Position numbers and translations under genes: made by a program | Part shown: positions 22,260 to 33,310 of the stretch, in pieces | Layout: every line of letters starts with the position of its first letter | Numbering within the stretch: position 1 is the stretch's first letter | DNA from: Favolaschia claudopus | Taxonomy: Eukaryota; Basidiomycota; Agaricomycetes; Agaricales; Mycenaceae | Assembly: GCA_037176885.1 (NCBI GenBank) | Contig: JAWWNJ010000065.1 | Span: 868,001-932,000 of the forward strand | Direction of reading: 5' to 3' | Length of the DNA: 64,000 nt | Notes under the pieces: model-generated | The model's input: the letters and a program-made list of their open reading frames with translations, nothing else | The model's database searches: none | Told to the model about the DNA's origin: nothing

Positions 22260-23856
22260 GCTCGTCTCACGTGATCGCGTCGAAATATCGGCATTTCCGG
22301 TTACTTTTGTGGACACCGAGTATACTTGAATCTACGGTCGAAATAGTACAGTACTGTATCATTTCGACCGATTGTTCACTGGCTGTTACGCGTTACGCGT
22401 TTTGTTCACTGGCTCAATTGTTCACAGCCCGGCAATCAGCGAGAAATTACCCGATATAGTAGTCCGGCAGCAGCCGGACCGGAAATTTTAATATGCCCGG
22501 AAAACCCGAGGTCAGCCGGGCCGCCATCCGCCAGTGATTGATGACGGTCACCACATCGCCGACGACCAACAATCACCTTTTTAGGACACTGCACCGAAAT
22601 GTAAAACCGCTCGCAACCGCTGGAAGTCAACGGCCATTTGCTGCATCTAAGAACCGGCGGACGCCGCCGACCTCCATTGACCACCTCCCTAGTACGGTAG
22701 CCGAGATCGATACGGTTCGATTTCGGCCGATGCCAGCCTTTGATACCTAATTGGGCAGGGCGCCGACTCGCTCATATTCTTGATATGTCAAGGGGGAATC
22801 GGGATTCGAAAATCGGATATAGGGTCGATTTTTTTTTTTTAAGGGCTTGGGCTGACCCCCCCTCCCCCCCTCCCCTCCCATATACAGTAATGATTTCCCA
22901 CCATTGTCATTAAGCCGCAGTGCCGCCGCCGCGGCAGATCCCGCAGCCTGCGGGTGCGCGATTTTCTGCGTGTTGGAGGCAAAGGGCATATCTAATGCTG
23001 GATACATGTCTGTAGACTGCTCAAATTGCTTCTAGAGGCCTTGCATTTGCCTTGCATTGTCTTCCGGACACTCGTTGAAGGCATAAAAGCTGGTTTTGGT
23101 GTTAACATCAGTGCGTGTTGCATTTTTTATGACCCCAGTGGACGTGAGAATTTATGAAGATCATTCAAAATCGGTATTCGATGGACGTGGAGTCCATTCA
23201 AACAGATTTTTCCACCAGCTGTTGTACCTTGAGCATTTTTTTGAGAGACCGTGTTGCGCGAGTCACGCCATAATGTGACTCGCGTATCGAGCGACCCACT
23301 GCCAATTTTACCGACAATTACTTACATGAGTGTTTCACCGCCACTTACACCAAAGTCATGCTCAGAGACTAGCTAAATACCCTTCCCGAGCCTTTCTGAG
23401 CTCCAGACAGCTATAGGTAAATTCGCGTCTCTGTTTGGTAATTGTATTTTAAATACCTTTTGCTTCTTTGAGAATGCTATTTTCCTGATTTGGGCTTCCG
23501 TTGCTTTAGGTCTTCCCTCTGTTCGCGTTCTTCGTTTTCTGAGGTGTTTTGTGCCTGCGTTCGCGTTATTTTATCTTAATGTATTTACTGTCTGTGCTCA
23601 TCCGCGCGAAGGAGGCTCCGTCTTGTAAGGCAGACCGGCACCTAAATCGGATCAGGGCATAGCGATGATGGATGCGGCGCAGCACACGCCCAAGGCTTGT
23701 CAAAGATTTCACTTCAGATTCGCTCCTTGGTTTCGAGCTTCTTCTCAATCAACACCGTACAATGCCTAACGTTCGAGGTAAAAATGGTTATGGAAGGAAA
23801 GAATGTACGTTCGACTGTTCTACCTACAGTTTGCCTCATTGATAAAATCATCTCAA
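22260..23856. other. No gene; homopolymer tracts at 22829-22880
   Basis: Contains a 12-base T run at 22829-22840 and a C-rich pyrimidine tract at 22856-22880, plus a TGTTCACTGG/ACGCGTTA block near 22372-22400 resembling the ends of the foldback element at 2453-3987. No credible coding sequence. Confidence 0.45.
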
Positions 23857-24735
23857 AGATCCCCCGGACGATGTCTTGAAAGATTCCTTGCTGAAATACG
23901 TAAAATGGGGACTCAAACAAAATGAGAAGCTTTCACGTTTACAAGAGGACCACAACCTGCAGATTGGGCAAGTTTATAGATCAATTTTTACCCGATTTTA
24001 TTTTCAACATACATTTAGCATCGCCAAACTGAATCAGATTGAGCGTCGATTGGAAATTCCATCTGTGCGGCGGGACAGTCGGACTCGTCCACATGAAGCC
24101 ACTGTTCAGGCCATTCTCGACGAAGTGGAACAAGACGTCACTCAAAACAATGGCCCGAGGTTCGTCAAGGACAAGTTGAAAGACAAGGGCATAATGGTTT
24201 CACGGTCAGTTCTCACTTTGTTCTTATAAGGATCTAACTCAACATCTCATAGCGATGCTGTGCACACCACAATGTTGGAGCATTTCCCTGAAGGCTTCAA
24301 TCAACGTTATCCGGGAAGAAAGAAATCTACTGTAGTAGAGCATTTTGGCAAACGGTGAAAATCAAATTTCAGTTCGAAAAACTAAGCGAGTTTAGTGAAA
24401 AACTACAGTGGGCTGCGCACTGTTTTGCGGCTCCACAACCAAAATTTGGTTGGCGGGAACTGAAGAAAAAAATCATTTTTCACCGTTTGCCAAAGTGCTC
24501 TAGTACGTCAGTCTTTGTCCGCAATTGGTCCCTACCACGAGGTTTCTTCGGACGGGCATGAGAAGCTGGCGGCAGGTGCTCTTAAGATGGGAGGGTTGGG
24601 GCTTCCTATTTATGCGTACAAAGACAAATGGACAGCCTATCTGCTCAAGATGAATGTCGTTCCTAACTGTCGAACGGTGGGAGCGATTGGTCATCTGTTT
24701 TTGGACTTCTTGGAAGAGAATGCATAGTATGGAAA
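23857..24735 (+). pseudogene. Integrase-core (rve-like) protein, truncated and MITE-disrupted
   Basis: Coding sequence runs from about 23857 (PPDDVLKDSLLKYV) to 24204, is spliced over a 48-nt GT-AG intron (24205-24252) and continues as DAVHTTMLEHFPEG...YPGRKKSTV, where a 167-bp MITE interrupts it. After the MITE the frame resumes as RQSLSAIGPYHEVSSDGHEKLAAGALKMGG (split here: SSDGHEKL then LGLPIYAYKDKWTAYLL). The DGHEKL and DKW..YLL motifs fit the start of an RNase H-fold integrase core as seen in a widespread mushroom family annotated as integrase core-domain proteins. The frame ends at TAG 24725 and homology is lost after about 24735, so the second half of the core is missing. The true N-terminus is unclear. 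Confidence 0.65.
24336..24502. mobile_element. 167-bp MITE inserted in the integrase-like exon
   Basis: Ends TAGAGCATTTTGGCAAACGG and its near reverse complement at 24483-24502. The exon reads through exactly if the insert plus 3 bp (GTA or TAG, ambiguous) is removed, implying a 3-bp target duplication as in PIF/Harbinger-type elements. The insert introduces an in-frame TGA. Confidence 0.8.
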
Positions 24736-27206
24736 CCAGGAGCACCACGCTGATGGTGAAGTAATTTGATCACAGATTGCGTGATCCCCGTGATCGGCAA
24801 ACAATACAGACCTCGGATACCGCCCGTCACATATCCTTTTATGATAACTATGTTCAACTTACTCGCACCAGCCTCAACGCACAACGGGAAAAGGCAAACA
24901 CCAGATCGGTACTCCGCAGTCTCCCTAGGGTACTGTAGAGTACAATTACGCTCAAATTGCCAAGGGAGTGAGGTGTGTTGTGCTGGAACCAATTTCACAC
25001 TTTCGGCAGTGGTCCTGGTGCGGCATGACAGGGCAAATTTTTTGACAACCCCCAAGCTTGTGCCCGGGAGCTCAGAAAAAATTCAGTATGCAGGTCCAGA
25101 TTTCTCTCTTAGGATTGTCATGAGATCTGGTTCAGCTATTTTACAGCTTTGGTTTGAGCAAAGAATTCACGCTTGAGGCCCAGTGAAAATCCCGTCTGGG
25201 CTCGTATGGCCGAATCTGGTCAATTCTGTTCCATCTGTTAATATCTGCGGCAGCCCATATGCAATTTCTATATTTGTCTCAAGAAACTCACGATCGAGGA
25301 CAAATCGAGGAGAAAATTCCTAGCTTCGAGGTCGTTTTCTTCGTTTTCTTGTTGACGCGACTTTGTCTGACGCAAGTCTGACGCCGATTCAGCGTGTAAA
25401 AGGCGGGAGAACGAGGAGCGGAGTTTGAAACGCATCTTGTACCCGTACCACTACCATCTCCCCTCCGTCTCTCTCCTCTGTCTTCGTCGCAGTCCACAGT
25501 GGCCCGTCTCCTCCGCTGCTGCATCGACCAACTTCTTTTCTGGCGGATCTGCTCTACTCAGCTACCCACTACGGAAAGCGTCCTCCAACAATCTCGACAA
25601 CGTGCCAACCAGCTTCCTTTCGTGGCTGGCCGTGGCAATGGAGCGGACGGAAACGCGAGGCTTCTGGATGGTGTAACAATGTACTGCTGCCGGTGTGGAG
25701 TTTCACAGGCAGTAGGCTTCGTTGAACGTTCGCAGTGTGCATTTCCCTCCTACCTTCGCACTGTTTTCGTCCACTGACTTTACACCTGGGAAGGTTGATT
25801 CCCCCGCCATACGCCTCGCTGTCCTCCGCGCCCTGTTTTTCTTCAACTTCGTCAATACGAGGAAATGGACTTTAGAGTATCGTCGACTTACCGCGACCTC
25901 CCTCCTCTGCCTGCCCCGCATCCGCCCCGCCCCTCTCCTTCCTTCGTAGATCTCGTCTTCTATCAAGATTTTGTCGCTCACTATATCCCATGCGAGTTGT
26001 GTGGAAGAATCGCCGCCAACAACGCTAAGTAAATATCATTTCTATCATTGAAATTGCGCTCTAACCTCCACTGCCGCTTTGGTTCGTTAGCAATGCAACG
26101 ACAAATGAGCGCCGTAACGTTTCCCGCTGGCTACTGTTGCACGCACTGAATGTCTTTTCAGGTTGATCCTGAGTTTGGCGGGACGGGCGACGTCGGAGAT
26201 TGTGGGATGGCGTTGTACATACGTTGTTCCCAGTTGGTATAGACCTCCACAGCGCAAGCTCGGCTGGTCGTTCTGGGAAGGCAGAGTGTCGTGGGCGATT
26301 TTGTCGTTGGCAAGGTGAGTCTGGACTTCTGCGCTTTCTCCCCTTATGCAAGCTAGCTGTACTTCCTACCGCACTAGGCATACCTCGAGTAGGGCTCAAT
26401 CAAGTTGGGTGCGGGATAGCACCTGTGCTAATGTCTCTTTGATACTCGCGTCGAGTTCTTCCGGCGGATGTAAGTCCTTTTTTCTTGTCTGGACGGAGCT
26501 GATGTGCTTTGGGCAGTCTAAAGTCTTTTCACGCTGCGGGGAGCCCGCCGTCTTCCCTCTCTTCAAGTCTTTCTGGTATGTCTACATTCGTCTCCGTTCA
26601 TATCTCTGTTCTAATCACTCCTTTCTGTAGCCGTATCTAAGATAATTGTGCGGCACACGAGTGCATAGGCGATTCATTTATAGTTGATTCTTTTCTCAAC
26701 GTTGTCGTTAGGCCTTCTAGATCTCCACCGACTCCGACGACACCGCCGGCACCCGCTATGCAATCAAGACTTCTGCTGCAACACAACACCCAAATCTGGA
26801 TGTCGTGGGTCGAGGTGGGCATCGCACCAGTCGGACGCATGTCTCGCTAACCTCTGCATCAATATATCAGTTCCCATCGCGCGCCACTCAAAGTAAGTTG
26901 TATGTCGCCGACCTCGAGTGTTTTATCAACAGGTGCTGGATTGTACCCTCGTACATGATTGGGACTGGAGCGGTGGGCAGGCGGGTCGGGCGGATGGGTA
27001 GGTGTGGGTTGGTGTGCGCGTAGTCGTAGCCCGGTGGCTGGACTTGGTATTTTCCTCGTGTACGATTTGTGTATTCGGTAGCTCGAAATGGAATTCCATT
27101 GGATTTATTCAATTATATTCGATATATGCGATACAAATAAGCGGGACAGACGGAGACAGAGCTAAGCATGGCTGAGCGTATGGGAGCATTTCAGCCCAGA
27201 CAAAAA
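24736..27206. other. Repeat-derived sequence; no gene accepted
   Basis: Short ORFs occur on both strands without domains. CCCAGTGAAAATCCCGT at 25179-25195 matches the terminus of the TIR element 51416-53341, so an end or a solo fragment of that family lies here. CT-rich and Pro/Ser-coding stretches from 25400 to 26500 resemble low-complexity exon or UTR material but no gene model closes. Confidence 0.4.
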
Positions 27207-27422
27207 TGTAAACCTGCCCGGTTCACCGTGCCGATCAGACGCTTACGTAGTCAGTTGCTCCTTGTCGTCTACCGTCTTGTCGTCGTCGTCCTGCCCGCCT
27301 GTGGCTCGCCTACGGAATACAGCGTGGTCTTGTTGGATCTGCTGTGTGATTGTTCTTTAGTGTTGCAGGAGCAACTGACTACGTAAGCGTCTGATCGGCA
27401 CGTTGAACCGGGCAGGTTTACA
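27207..27422. mobile_element. ~216-bp MITE with ~55-bp inverted ends
   Basis: Left arm from TGTAAACCTGCCCGG to about 27261 and right arm ending CCGGGCAGGTTTACA at 27422 are near-perfect reverse complements, including CTTACGTAGTCAGTTGCTCC. AAAAA precedes the left end and follows the right end, a possible 5-bp target duplication but low in information. It lies 30 bp upstream of the gypsy element. Confidence 0.8.
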
Positions 27423-27452
27423 AAAAAGTCTATATTTTCTGTTCTGAGGTGT

Positions 27453-27840
27453 TGATGTCAGGGGAACCCCTGTTCTGCGCAGCATGACGCAAAGGGACTT
27501 GGGCACTTCTGCCCAAGTCCCATTACATCATTCCTGTGGAGCTCCATCAAACTATGACAGAGTTCTATTTTTGGGTACACAAGATCCCAGTCCAACTACG
27601 TCATCAAGGTGGGACTTAGCATGTGATCGAGCCAGGGACTATTGCCGGTTGACCCGGCCTTGTGGGAATTAGTTAGTATATGTTTGCCACACCTAGCGTG
27701 GGAATCCTTAGCCTTTCTTCTCTTTGGATTCTCCCTCGCTAGGTGCGCTGTAATGTATTCCTAGTAGCGTCTTTAATTAACTTTGGATTCTCCCTCGCTA
27801 GACCCTCGAGACATCTCGGGTCCTAAAGGTTGCCCTTACA
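27453..27840 (+). repeat. 5' LTR of gypsy element (388 bp)
   Basis: Starts TGATGTCAGG and ends CCCTTACA (TG...CA). It contains a TATA-like TATATG at 27677, and about 33 nt further AGCCTTTCTTCT (27710-27721), the likely RNA 5' end. TTGGATTCTCCCTCGCTAG occurs twice within the LTR, 60 bp apart. A 12-bp-stem hairpin (GGGACTTGGGCA) near 27496-27523 has loop CTTC here and GAAG in the 3' LTR. Confidence 0.95.
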
Positions 27841-27842
27841 GC

Positions 27843-27854
27843 AGAAGAAAGGCT
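27843..27854 (+). promoter_or_regulatory. Putative self-priming primer-binding site
   Basis: AGAAGAAAGGCT, 2 nt after the 5' LTR, is the exact 12-nt complement of AGCCTTTCTTCT at 27710-27721 inside the LTR. In S. pombe Tf1 and related chromoviruses the first ~11 nt of the mRNA fold back onto a PBS next to the LTR and prime reverse transcription without tRNA. The TATA-like element 33 nt upstream of 27710 puts the transcript start where this mechanism needs it. Confidence 0.75.
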
Positions 27855-27983
27855 CCAAGGGATTAACTGGTCAAGATTGCGCGCTTTGGCGATTTCTCAG
27901 ACGCTTCGTCGGACTCCTCCTCTGCTGTCTCGGACGCGCAAACCGCGAATCTTGCCCCCTCCTCCCCCTCTCTAGAACCCACC

Positions 27984-29111
27984 ATGACCGACTCTGCCGC
28001 CGCTGCTGCAGCCGCCGCCGAGCGGATGGATAGGCTCGAGAGGACTGTCGACCGTCTGGTCGAGCTTTTTCAAACCGCTGCCAATCCTCCCACTACCACT
28101 GCTCCGACCCCTGCCGCTCCTCCAGAGCCTCCGGCCGAGAGTCCAGGACTCTTTGCCAACCTCACCCCGGCAGCAAAAACGGTCCTTCGACCGAACCCCC
28201 CTTTCGTCTTTGACGGCGACCGCTCGGCTGGCCGGGCCTTCCTTCACTCAGCTCGGACTTACATCCGACTGGTCCCGGAGGCGTTTGTCGAAGGCGGCGA
28301 GATGTCTGAGGAAAAGGCAGTGCGTTTCACCATGTCCTTTATGTCCAAAGACTCTGCGCAAAAATGGGCTGAGCGCATGTCCATCAAAACCCCTTTCCCC
28401 TTCCTCACCTGGGACGCCTTCACCAAGGAGTTCTGCTCACGCTTTGTCGAGGAGAACGAGCAGGACCACGCCCTACACAAACTCGAGTCTAGGGCATACT
28501 ATATGGGCTCCCGGGATGTCTTCAAGTACACTGATGACTTTGAAGACCTCTTCGACCTTGCTGGGTTTGCTGACGCGTTGGTCAAGGTCACCAAGTTCCG
28601 CTCTGGCCTTGACCCTGCCATCAATGCGGCCATCACCTCGTCCAGCGACCCCCCAGACCTCCGCGACTACATGGCTTGGCGGACCCGAGCGTACCGCCAG
28701 TACGAATCGCACGTGCGGGCTCGTGCTGCTGGGCTTCTCCCGAAAGCCCCTTCAGCTCCGCCAGCCGCTCGCTCACGTCCAGCAGGTGTCTTCCCTGTTG
28801 TTCCTACGCCTCCTCCTCGGGCCATGCCAGCTCCTGCTCCTCCGCTGGTAGTCCCCATGGACGTTGATCGCACGCGCTCCGGGAGAGGACCTCCCCGTGG
28901 CTGCTACCGATGCGGCGGTCCACACTTGGCCAGGGATTGCCTCACCCCGGCTGACGTCCGAGCCGCTGATGTCCTTGACGAGGTCATTCGTCAGCTTGGG
29001 TCCGAGCTCCTCTCCGAACTGGTGGCTCGGGTTGCCACCACCGACTCGCTCCCTGAGCCGGAGTCTGTAGCCGCCGAGGAAGAGCAGGGTTTTCTTCCAC
29101 GCGACGAGTGA
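27984..29111 (+). CDS. gypsy Gag, 375 aa
   Basis: Starts ATGACCGACTCT after a CACC context and runs to TGA 29109. The N-terminus has an Ala-rich helix (AAAAAAAERMDRLERTVDRL) and a Pro-rich linker. Residues ~70-230 form a retrotransposon Gag domain (FDGDRSAGRAFLHSARTYI ... ALKWAERM-like region, WDAFTKEFCSRFVEENEQD ... FKYTDDFEDL). The C-terminus has a CCHC zinc knuckle, CYRCGGPHLARDC, for RNA packaging. It would assemble cytoplasmic virus-like particles. Codon use is GC-rich, unlike the AT-richer flanks. The last 20 nt overlap a slippery heptamer for entry into pol. Confidence 0.93.
   Translation: MTDSAAAAAAAAERMDRLERTVDRLVELFQTAANPPTTTAPTPAAPPEPPAESPGLFANLTPAAKTVLRPNPPFVFDGDRSAGRAFLHSARTYIRLVPEAFVEGGEMSEEKAVRFTMSFMSKDSAQKWAERMSIKTPFPFLTWDAFTKEFCSRFVEENEQDHALHKLESRAYYMGSRDVFKYTDDFEDLFDLAGFADALVKVTKFRSGLDPAINAAITSSSDPPDLRDYMAWRTRAYRQYESHVRARAAGLLPKAPSAPPAARSRPAGVFPVVPTPPPRAMPAPAPPLVVPMDVDRTRSGRGPPRGCYRCGGPHLARDCLTPADVRAADVLDEVIRQLGSELLSELVARVATTDSLPEPESVAAEEEQGFLPRDE
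29087..29093 (+). promoter_or_regulatory. -1 ribosomal frameshift heptamer GGGTTTT
   Basis: In the gag frame the bases read CAG GGT TTT, i.e. G GGT TTT, matching X XXY YYZ. The gag stop is 16 nt downstream, and after slipping -1 the frame is open into pol through the gag stop. This is the expected gag-pol junction for a -1 element. Confidence 0.75.
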
Positions 29112-32100
29112 GCGGTACGCCCTCGATCGCGTCTCCTAATCGTTTCACATGTTTGTATGATGAGTCTGCCAATGTTACATCTGTTGAACCTGCCGAAACG
29201 AAAGACGTACCCCCTGCTCCCCTCCGTTCCCCACGCATCCGGCGAAAGCCTTGGGAACGTAGACTTCCTCAGCGCTATACTGTTGCAGCTGCACCCGGTG
29301 CCAACTCCCTGCATCTCCCCCTTGAGATTCAGGCAGTCCAGGACGCCACCAAGCTTTCCCTCGAAGGTCTCGTTGACTGTGGTGCCACCTCAGACTTCAT
29401 TGACTCTGAGTTCGCAGCTAAGTCCGGCCTCCCCCTCCGCCGCCTCGCACAGCCCATTCCAGTTTTCAATGTGGATGGCTCGCCAAATGAGGCTGGTGCG
29501 ATCCGCGAGGTGGCTGACGTTGTGCTGCAGTATCGTGGTCACTCTGAGCGCATGCAGCTCGCTGTTACCCGTCTTGGGAAGCAGAAGCTCATCCTCGGCT
29601 ACTCCTGGCTCCGGAAGCATAACCCGGAGATCGACTGGGACACCCGAGAGGTCAAGATGAGCAGATGCCCCAGCGAGTGCTCTACGTGCCGCACCGAGGT
29701 TCGCCTGGAGGCTCGTGCTGCACGCCGAGAGTCCCGCCTGGCCGCTGAGATCCTCCGGCAGCTCCGACTTGGTCCCCTTCCATCCATCTGTGCCATAGAC
29801 CTAGGCGAAGATGAATACGATGACCTGCCAGAGCTGTTCCCGGACTACGAGGATGATGACGAGGATGATGTGGATGAAGTGGATGATGCGGATGAAGTGG
29901 ATGACCCCCTTGAGCCGGGAGACCGGGTGTTCTACACCCAGTTCCTGCCTTCTGAGGATATCCGTGCTGGAAGCACCGTCTCCTAGCGCCTGGCTGAGGC
30001 ATACGCCAAAAACTCAGCCCCGGCGCGCTCGGACGTTCCCGAATGGGCCCGAGAGTTTGACGATGTTTTCAACAAGGAGTCCTTTGACTCGCTGCCTGAA
30101 CGCCGATCCTGGGACCATGCCATTGAGCTCGTGCCGGACTCTAAACCCACGAACTGCAAGGTCTACCCAATCTCGCCTCTCGAACAGAAGGAACTTGATG
30201 CCTTCATCGAGGAGGGACTTGGCACTGGCCGGATTCGACCGTCAAAATCACCTATGGCCTCACCTGTCTTCTTCGTCAAGAAGAAGGACGGCGGACTTCG
30301 GTTCGTACAGGACTATCGAGCTTTAAACGCTATGACCGTGAAGAATCGTTACCCGCTCCCCTTAATCAACGACCTCATCAACCGACTCAGGGGAGCCCGG
30401 TACTTCACGAAGCTCGATGTCCGATGGGGCTTTAACAACGTTCGAATCCGTGAAGGCGACGAGTGGAAGGCAGCGTTCCGGACCAACCGGGGACTGTTTG
30501 AGCCGCTGGTCATGTACTTCGGTCTGACCAACTCCCCTGCAACCTTCCAGACCATGATGAACGACATCTTCCAGGATCTTATCCTCTCTGGCGACGTCAT
30601 GGTCTACCTCGACGATATTCTCATTGCCCACTCAGACATCCGTCGGCATCGAGAGATCGTCCGAGAGGTCCTGCGGAGGCTTCGCGCAAACAAGCTTTAC
30701 CTTCGAGCCGAGAAGTGTGAGTTTGAGCGGACCTCCATTGAGTACCTCGGCGTGATTATCTCCCACAACCACGTCGAGATGGACCCTGTAAAGGTTGCAG
30801 GAGTGGCAGCTTGGCCAGCGCCTGAGAATAAGAAGGATGTGCAGCAGTTCCTTGGCTTCACAAACTTCTACCGCCGGTTCATTGCGGGCTTCTCAGACGT
30901 TGCTCAAGCCCTCTTCAGACTCGCCAAGAAAGGCATTGCCTGGACCTGGGGGCCTGAAGAGCAAGCTGCCTTTGACGAGCTCAAGCGGCGGGTGACTCGG
31001 GACCCCGTTCTGGTTCTCCCGAACCCCGAACGCCCGTACCGGCTCGAGGCTGACAGCTCTGACTATGCCACCGGCGCCGTCCTCTCCCAGCAGGGTGACG
31101 ATGGCAAGTGGCATCCGGTTGCGTTCTACTCCAAGAGCCTGAACGAGGTGCAGCAGAATTACGAGATTCACGACAAGGAGATGCTTGCGATCGTGCGAGC
31201 CCTTGAGGAGTGGCGCCACTTCCTTGAGGGCGCGCAGCACCCGGTTGAGATCTGGACGGACCACAAAAACCTGGAATATTTCCGGAAGGCCCAGAAGCTC
31301 AACCGTCGCCAAGCTCGGTGGTCTCTCTACCTCTCCCGTTTCGACTTCTCGCTGCACCACCAACCGGGTCGCCTCATGGGTCGCCCTGACGCGCTTTCTC
31401 GGAGACCGGACCATGGAGTGCAGGGCGATAACCAGGACGTTACCCTGCTTCGACCCGAGCTGTTCCACGTTCGGGCCACCGAGGCCCTGGTTATTGCTGG
31501 CCCTGAGGCTCCCCTCCTGCGCGACATTCGTGATGCGCTTGCTGGAGACCCCGACCTTGAAGAGCCCATTGCCCTGACTGCCAAGGAACTCCTCAAGGCC
31601 CGAGGTGTGCGGTCTGCCCGGTCTTCGGAATGGCGTATTGAAGGTGGACTCCTTTACTTCCGGGGGAAGATTGTCGTCCCCCGAGACAAGGACCTCCGCC
31701 GACGCATCCTGGAGCAGCACCATGACACGCGCGTTGCAGGCCATGCCGGTCGTTTCAAGTCCCTGGAGCTCGTGTCTCGGAACTACTGGTGGCCCCAGCT
31801 GTCGCGCCATGTCGGTCGGTATGTCGCGACTTGTGACTTGTGCTGCCGCACCAAGGCGCTTCGTCGACTGCCGATTGGTGAGCTCCACCCCACAGAGATC
31901 CCAGAAGAGCGCTGGCACACCGTGTCAGTCGACTTTATCGTCGAGCTTCCCGAGGCCCATGGGTACGATGCAGTCATGGTCGTCGTCTGTGCCCTTGGGA
32001 AGAGAGCGCACTTCATGGAGTGTCACACCACCATTGACGCGGTTGGTGCTGCTCGGCTGTACTACCGGAACGTCTGGCGCCACCATGGCCTGCCAGAGAA

Positions 32101-33310
32101 GTACATCTCGGATCGTGGCACCCAGTTCATCGCAGAGTTCACGCGCGAGCTTTGGCGCCTCGTTGGGGTCACCCCAGCCACTTCTACGGCCTACCACCCG
32201 CAGACCGATGGCCAAACGGAGCGCGTTAACCAGGAACTCGAGCAGTACGTCCGGCTCTTCACCAATTACAAGCAGGACGACTGGGATGAGCTGCTACCTG
32301 CAGCGGAGTTTGCGTACAACAACCACATGCACTCCTCCACGCAGCAGGTACCGTTCATGACGGACACTGGTCGGCTTCCACGGATGGGCTTTGAGCCCCA
32401 CGCTGCACGTTCTAGGTTGGAGGCTGTGAACGAGTTCCACGATCGGATTGCGTCAGGGGTTTCCGAGGCGAAGGCAGCACTTGTCAAGGCCAAAGCAGAG
32501 TACAAGCAGTACTATGACCGCCGGCGGACGCCAGCCCCAGACATCAAGGTTGGTGACCGGGTGTGGGTTGATGCCTCAGATATCCGCACCACCCGCCCTT
32601 CGGTGAAATTCTCCCACCGGCGTATCGGCCCCTTCAAGGTCCTGAAGGTCGTCGGTAATGGTGCCTTCAAACTGGAGCTGCCGCCCCGGTACTCTGCCCT
32701 CCACCCTGTCTTCCCCGTCGTGAAACTTCAGCTTGTGGAAGCCGATCCATTCCCCACTCGCCCCAGACACGAAGAGCCGCCACCAGTCCTTGACGTTCCT
32801 GGCGACAAGCAATGGGAGGTTGAGGAGATATTGGATGCCAAGATCCACTATGGGAGTCTATGGTACTTTGTTCGCTGGAAGGGTTATGACCCGTCCCATG
32901 ATCAATGGGTGAAGCACTCTAATGTCTTTGCCCCGGACGCTGTCGCTGCTTTCTACCGCAAATACCCTTCCAAACCTCGCTCCATTGCTGTCGCTGCCTT
33001 CGATTCCCTTCCCTTCCGTGACCGCTCGTCGACTCCAGCTCAGGTGCGATCTATGCGTCGAGGCGCCGCATTCCAAGGGGGGGGGGGGGGTGATGTCAGG
33101 GGAACCCCTGTTCTGCGCAGCATGACGCAAAGGGACTTGGGCAGAAGTGCCCAAGTCCCATTACATCATTCCTGTGGAGCTCCATCAAACTATGACAGAG
33201 TTCTATTTTTGGGTACACAAGATCCCAGTCCAACTACGTCATCAAGGTGGGACTTAGCATGTGATCGAGCCAGGGACTATTGCCGGTTGACCCGGCCTTG
33301 TGGGAATTAG
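29093..33310 (+). CDS. gypsy Pol: protease-RT-RNase H-integrase-chromodomain, one in-frame TAG
   Basis: Reads in the -1 frame from the slippery site for about 1406 codons, interrupted only by TAG at 29984-29986. Protease has [11 protein letters not shown] (about 29375). RT follows with [12 protein letters not shown] and the catalytic VYLDDILIA at 30603-30614. RNase H has [27 protein letters not shown] and [11 protein letters not shown]. Integrase has an HHCC finger (HHDTRVAGH ... CDLCC) and the DDE triad in [20 protein letters not shown] and QTERVNQ. A GPY/F-like module (RRIGPFKVL) leads to a chromodomain, [11 protein letters not shown] to WVKHSNVF, which in this group directs insertion to modified chromatin. 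The last 73 codons lie inside the 3' LTR. The TAG falls in STVS-stop-RLAEAY, where a CAG would restore sense; no readthrough context is evident. Confidence 0.9.
33075..33090 (+). promoter_or_regulatory. Polypurine tract (AAG followed by G run)
   Basis: A purine stretch ending in an uninterrupted G run abuts the 3' LTR, within the pol reading frame (it encodes poly-Gly). It primes plus-strand synthesis in LTR elements. Confidence 0.8.

Noticed and set aside
27484..27672. ORF MTQRDLGTSAQ... inside the 5' LTR
   Set aside because: It is the LTR copy of the tail of the pol frame, which runs into the 3' LTR; not an independent gene.
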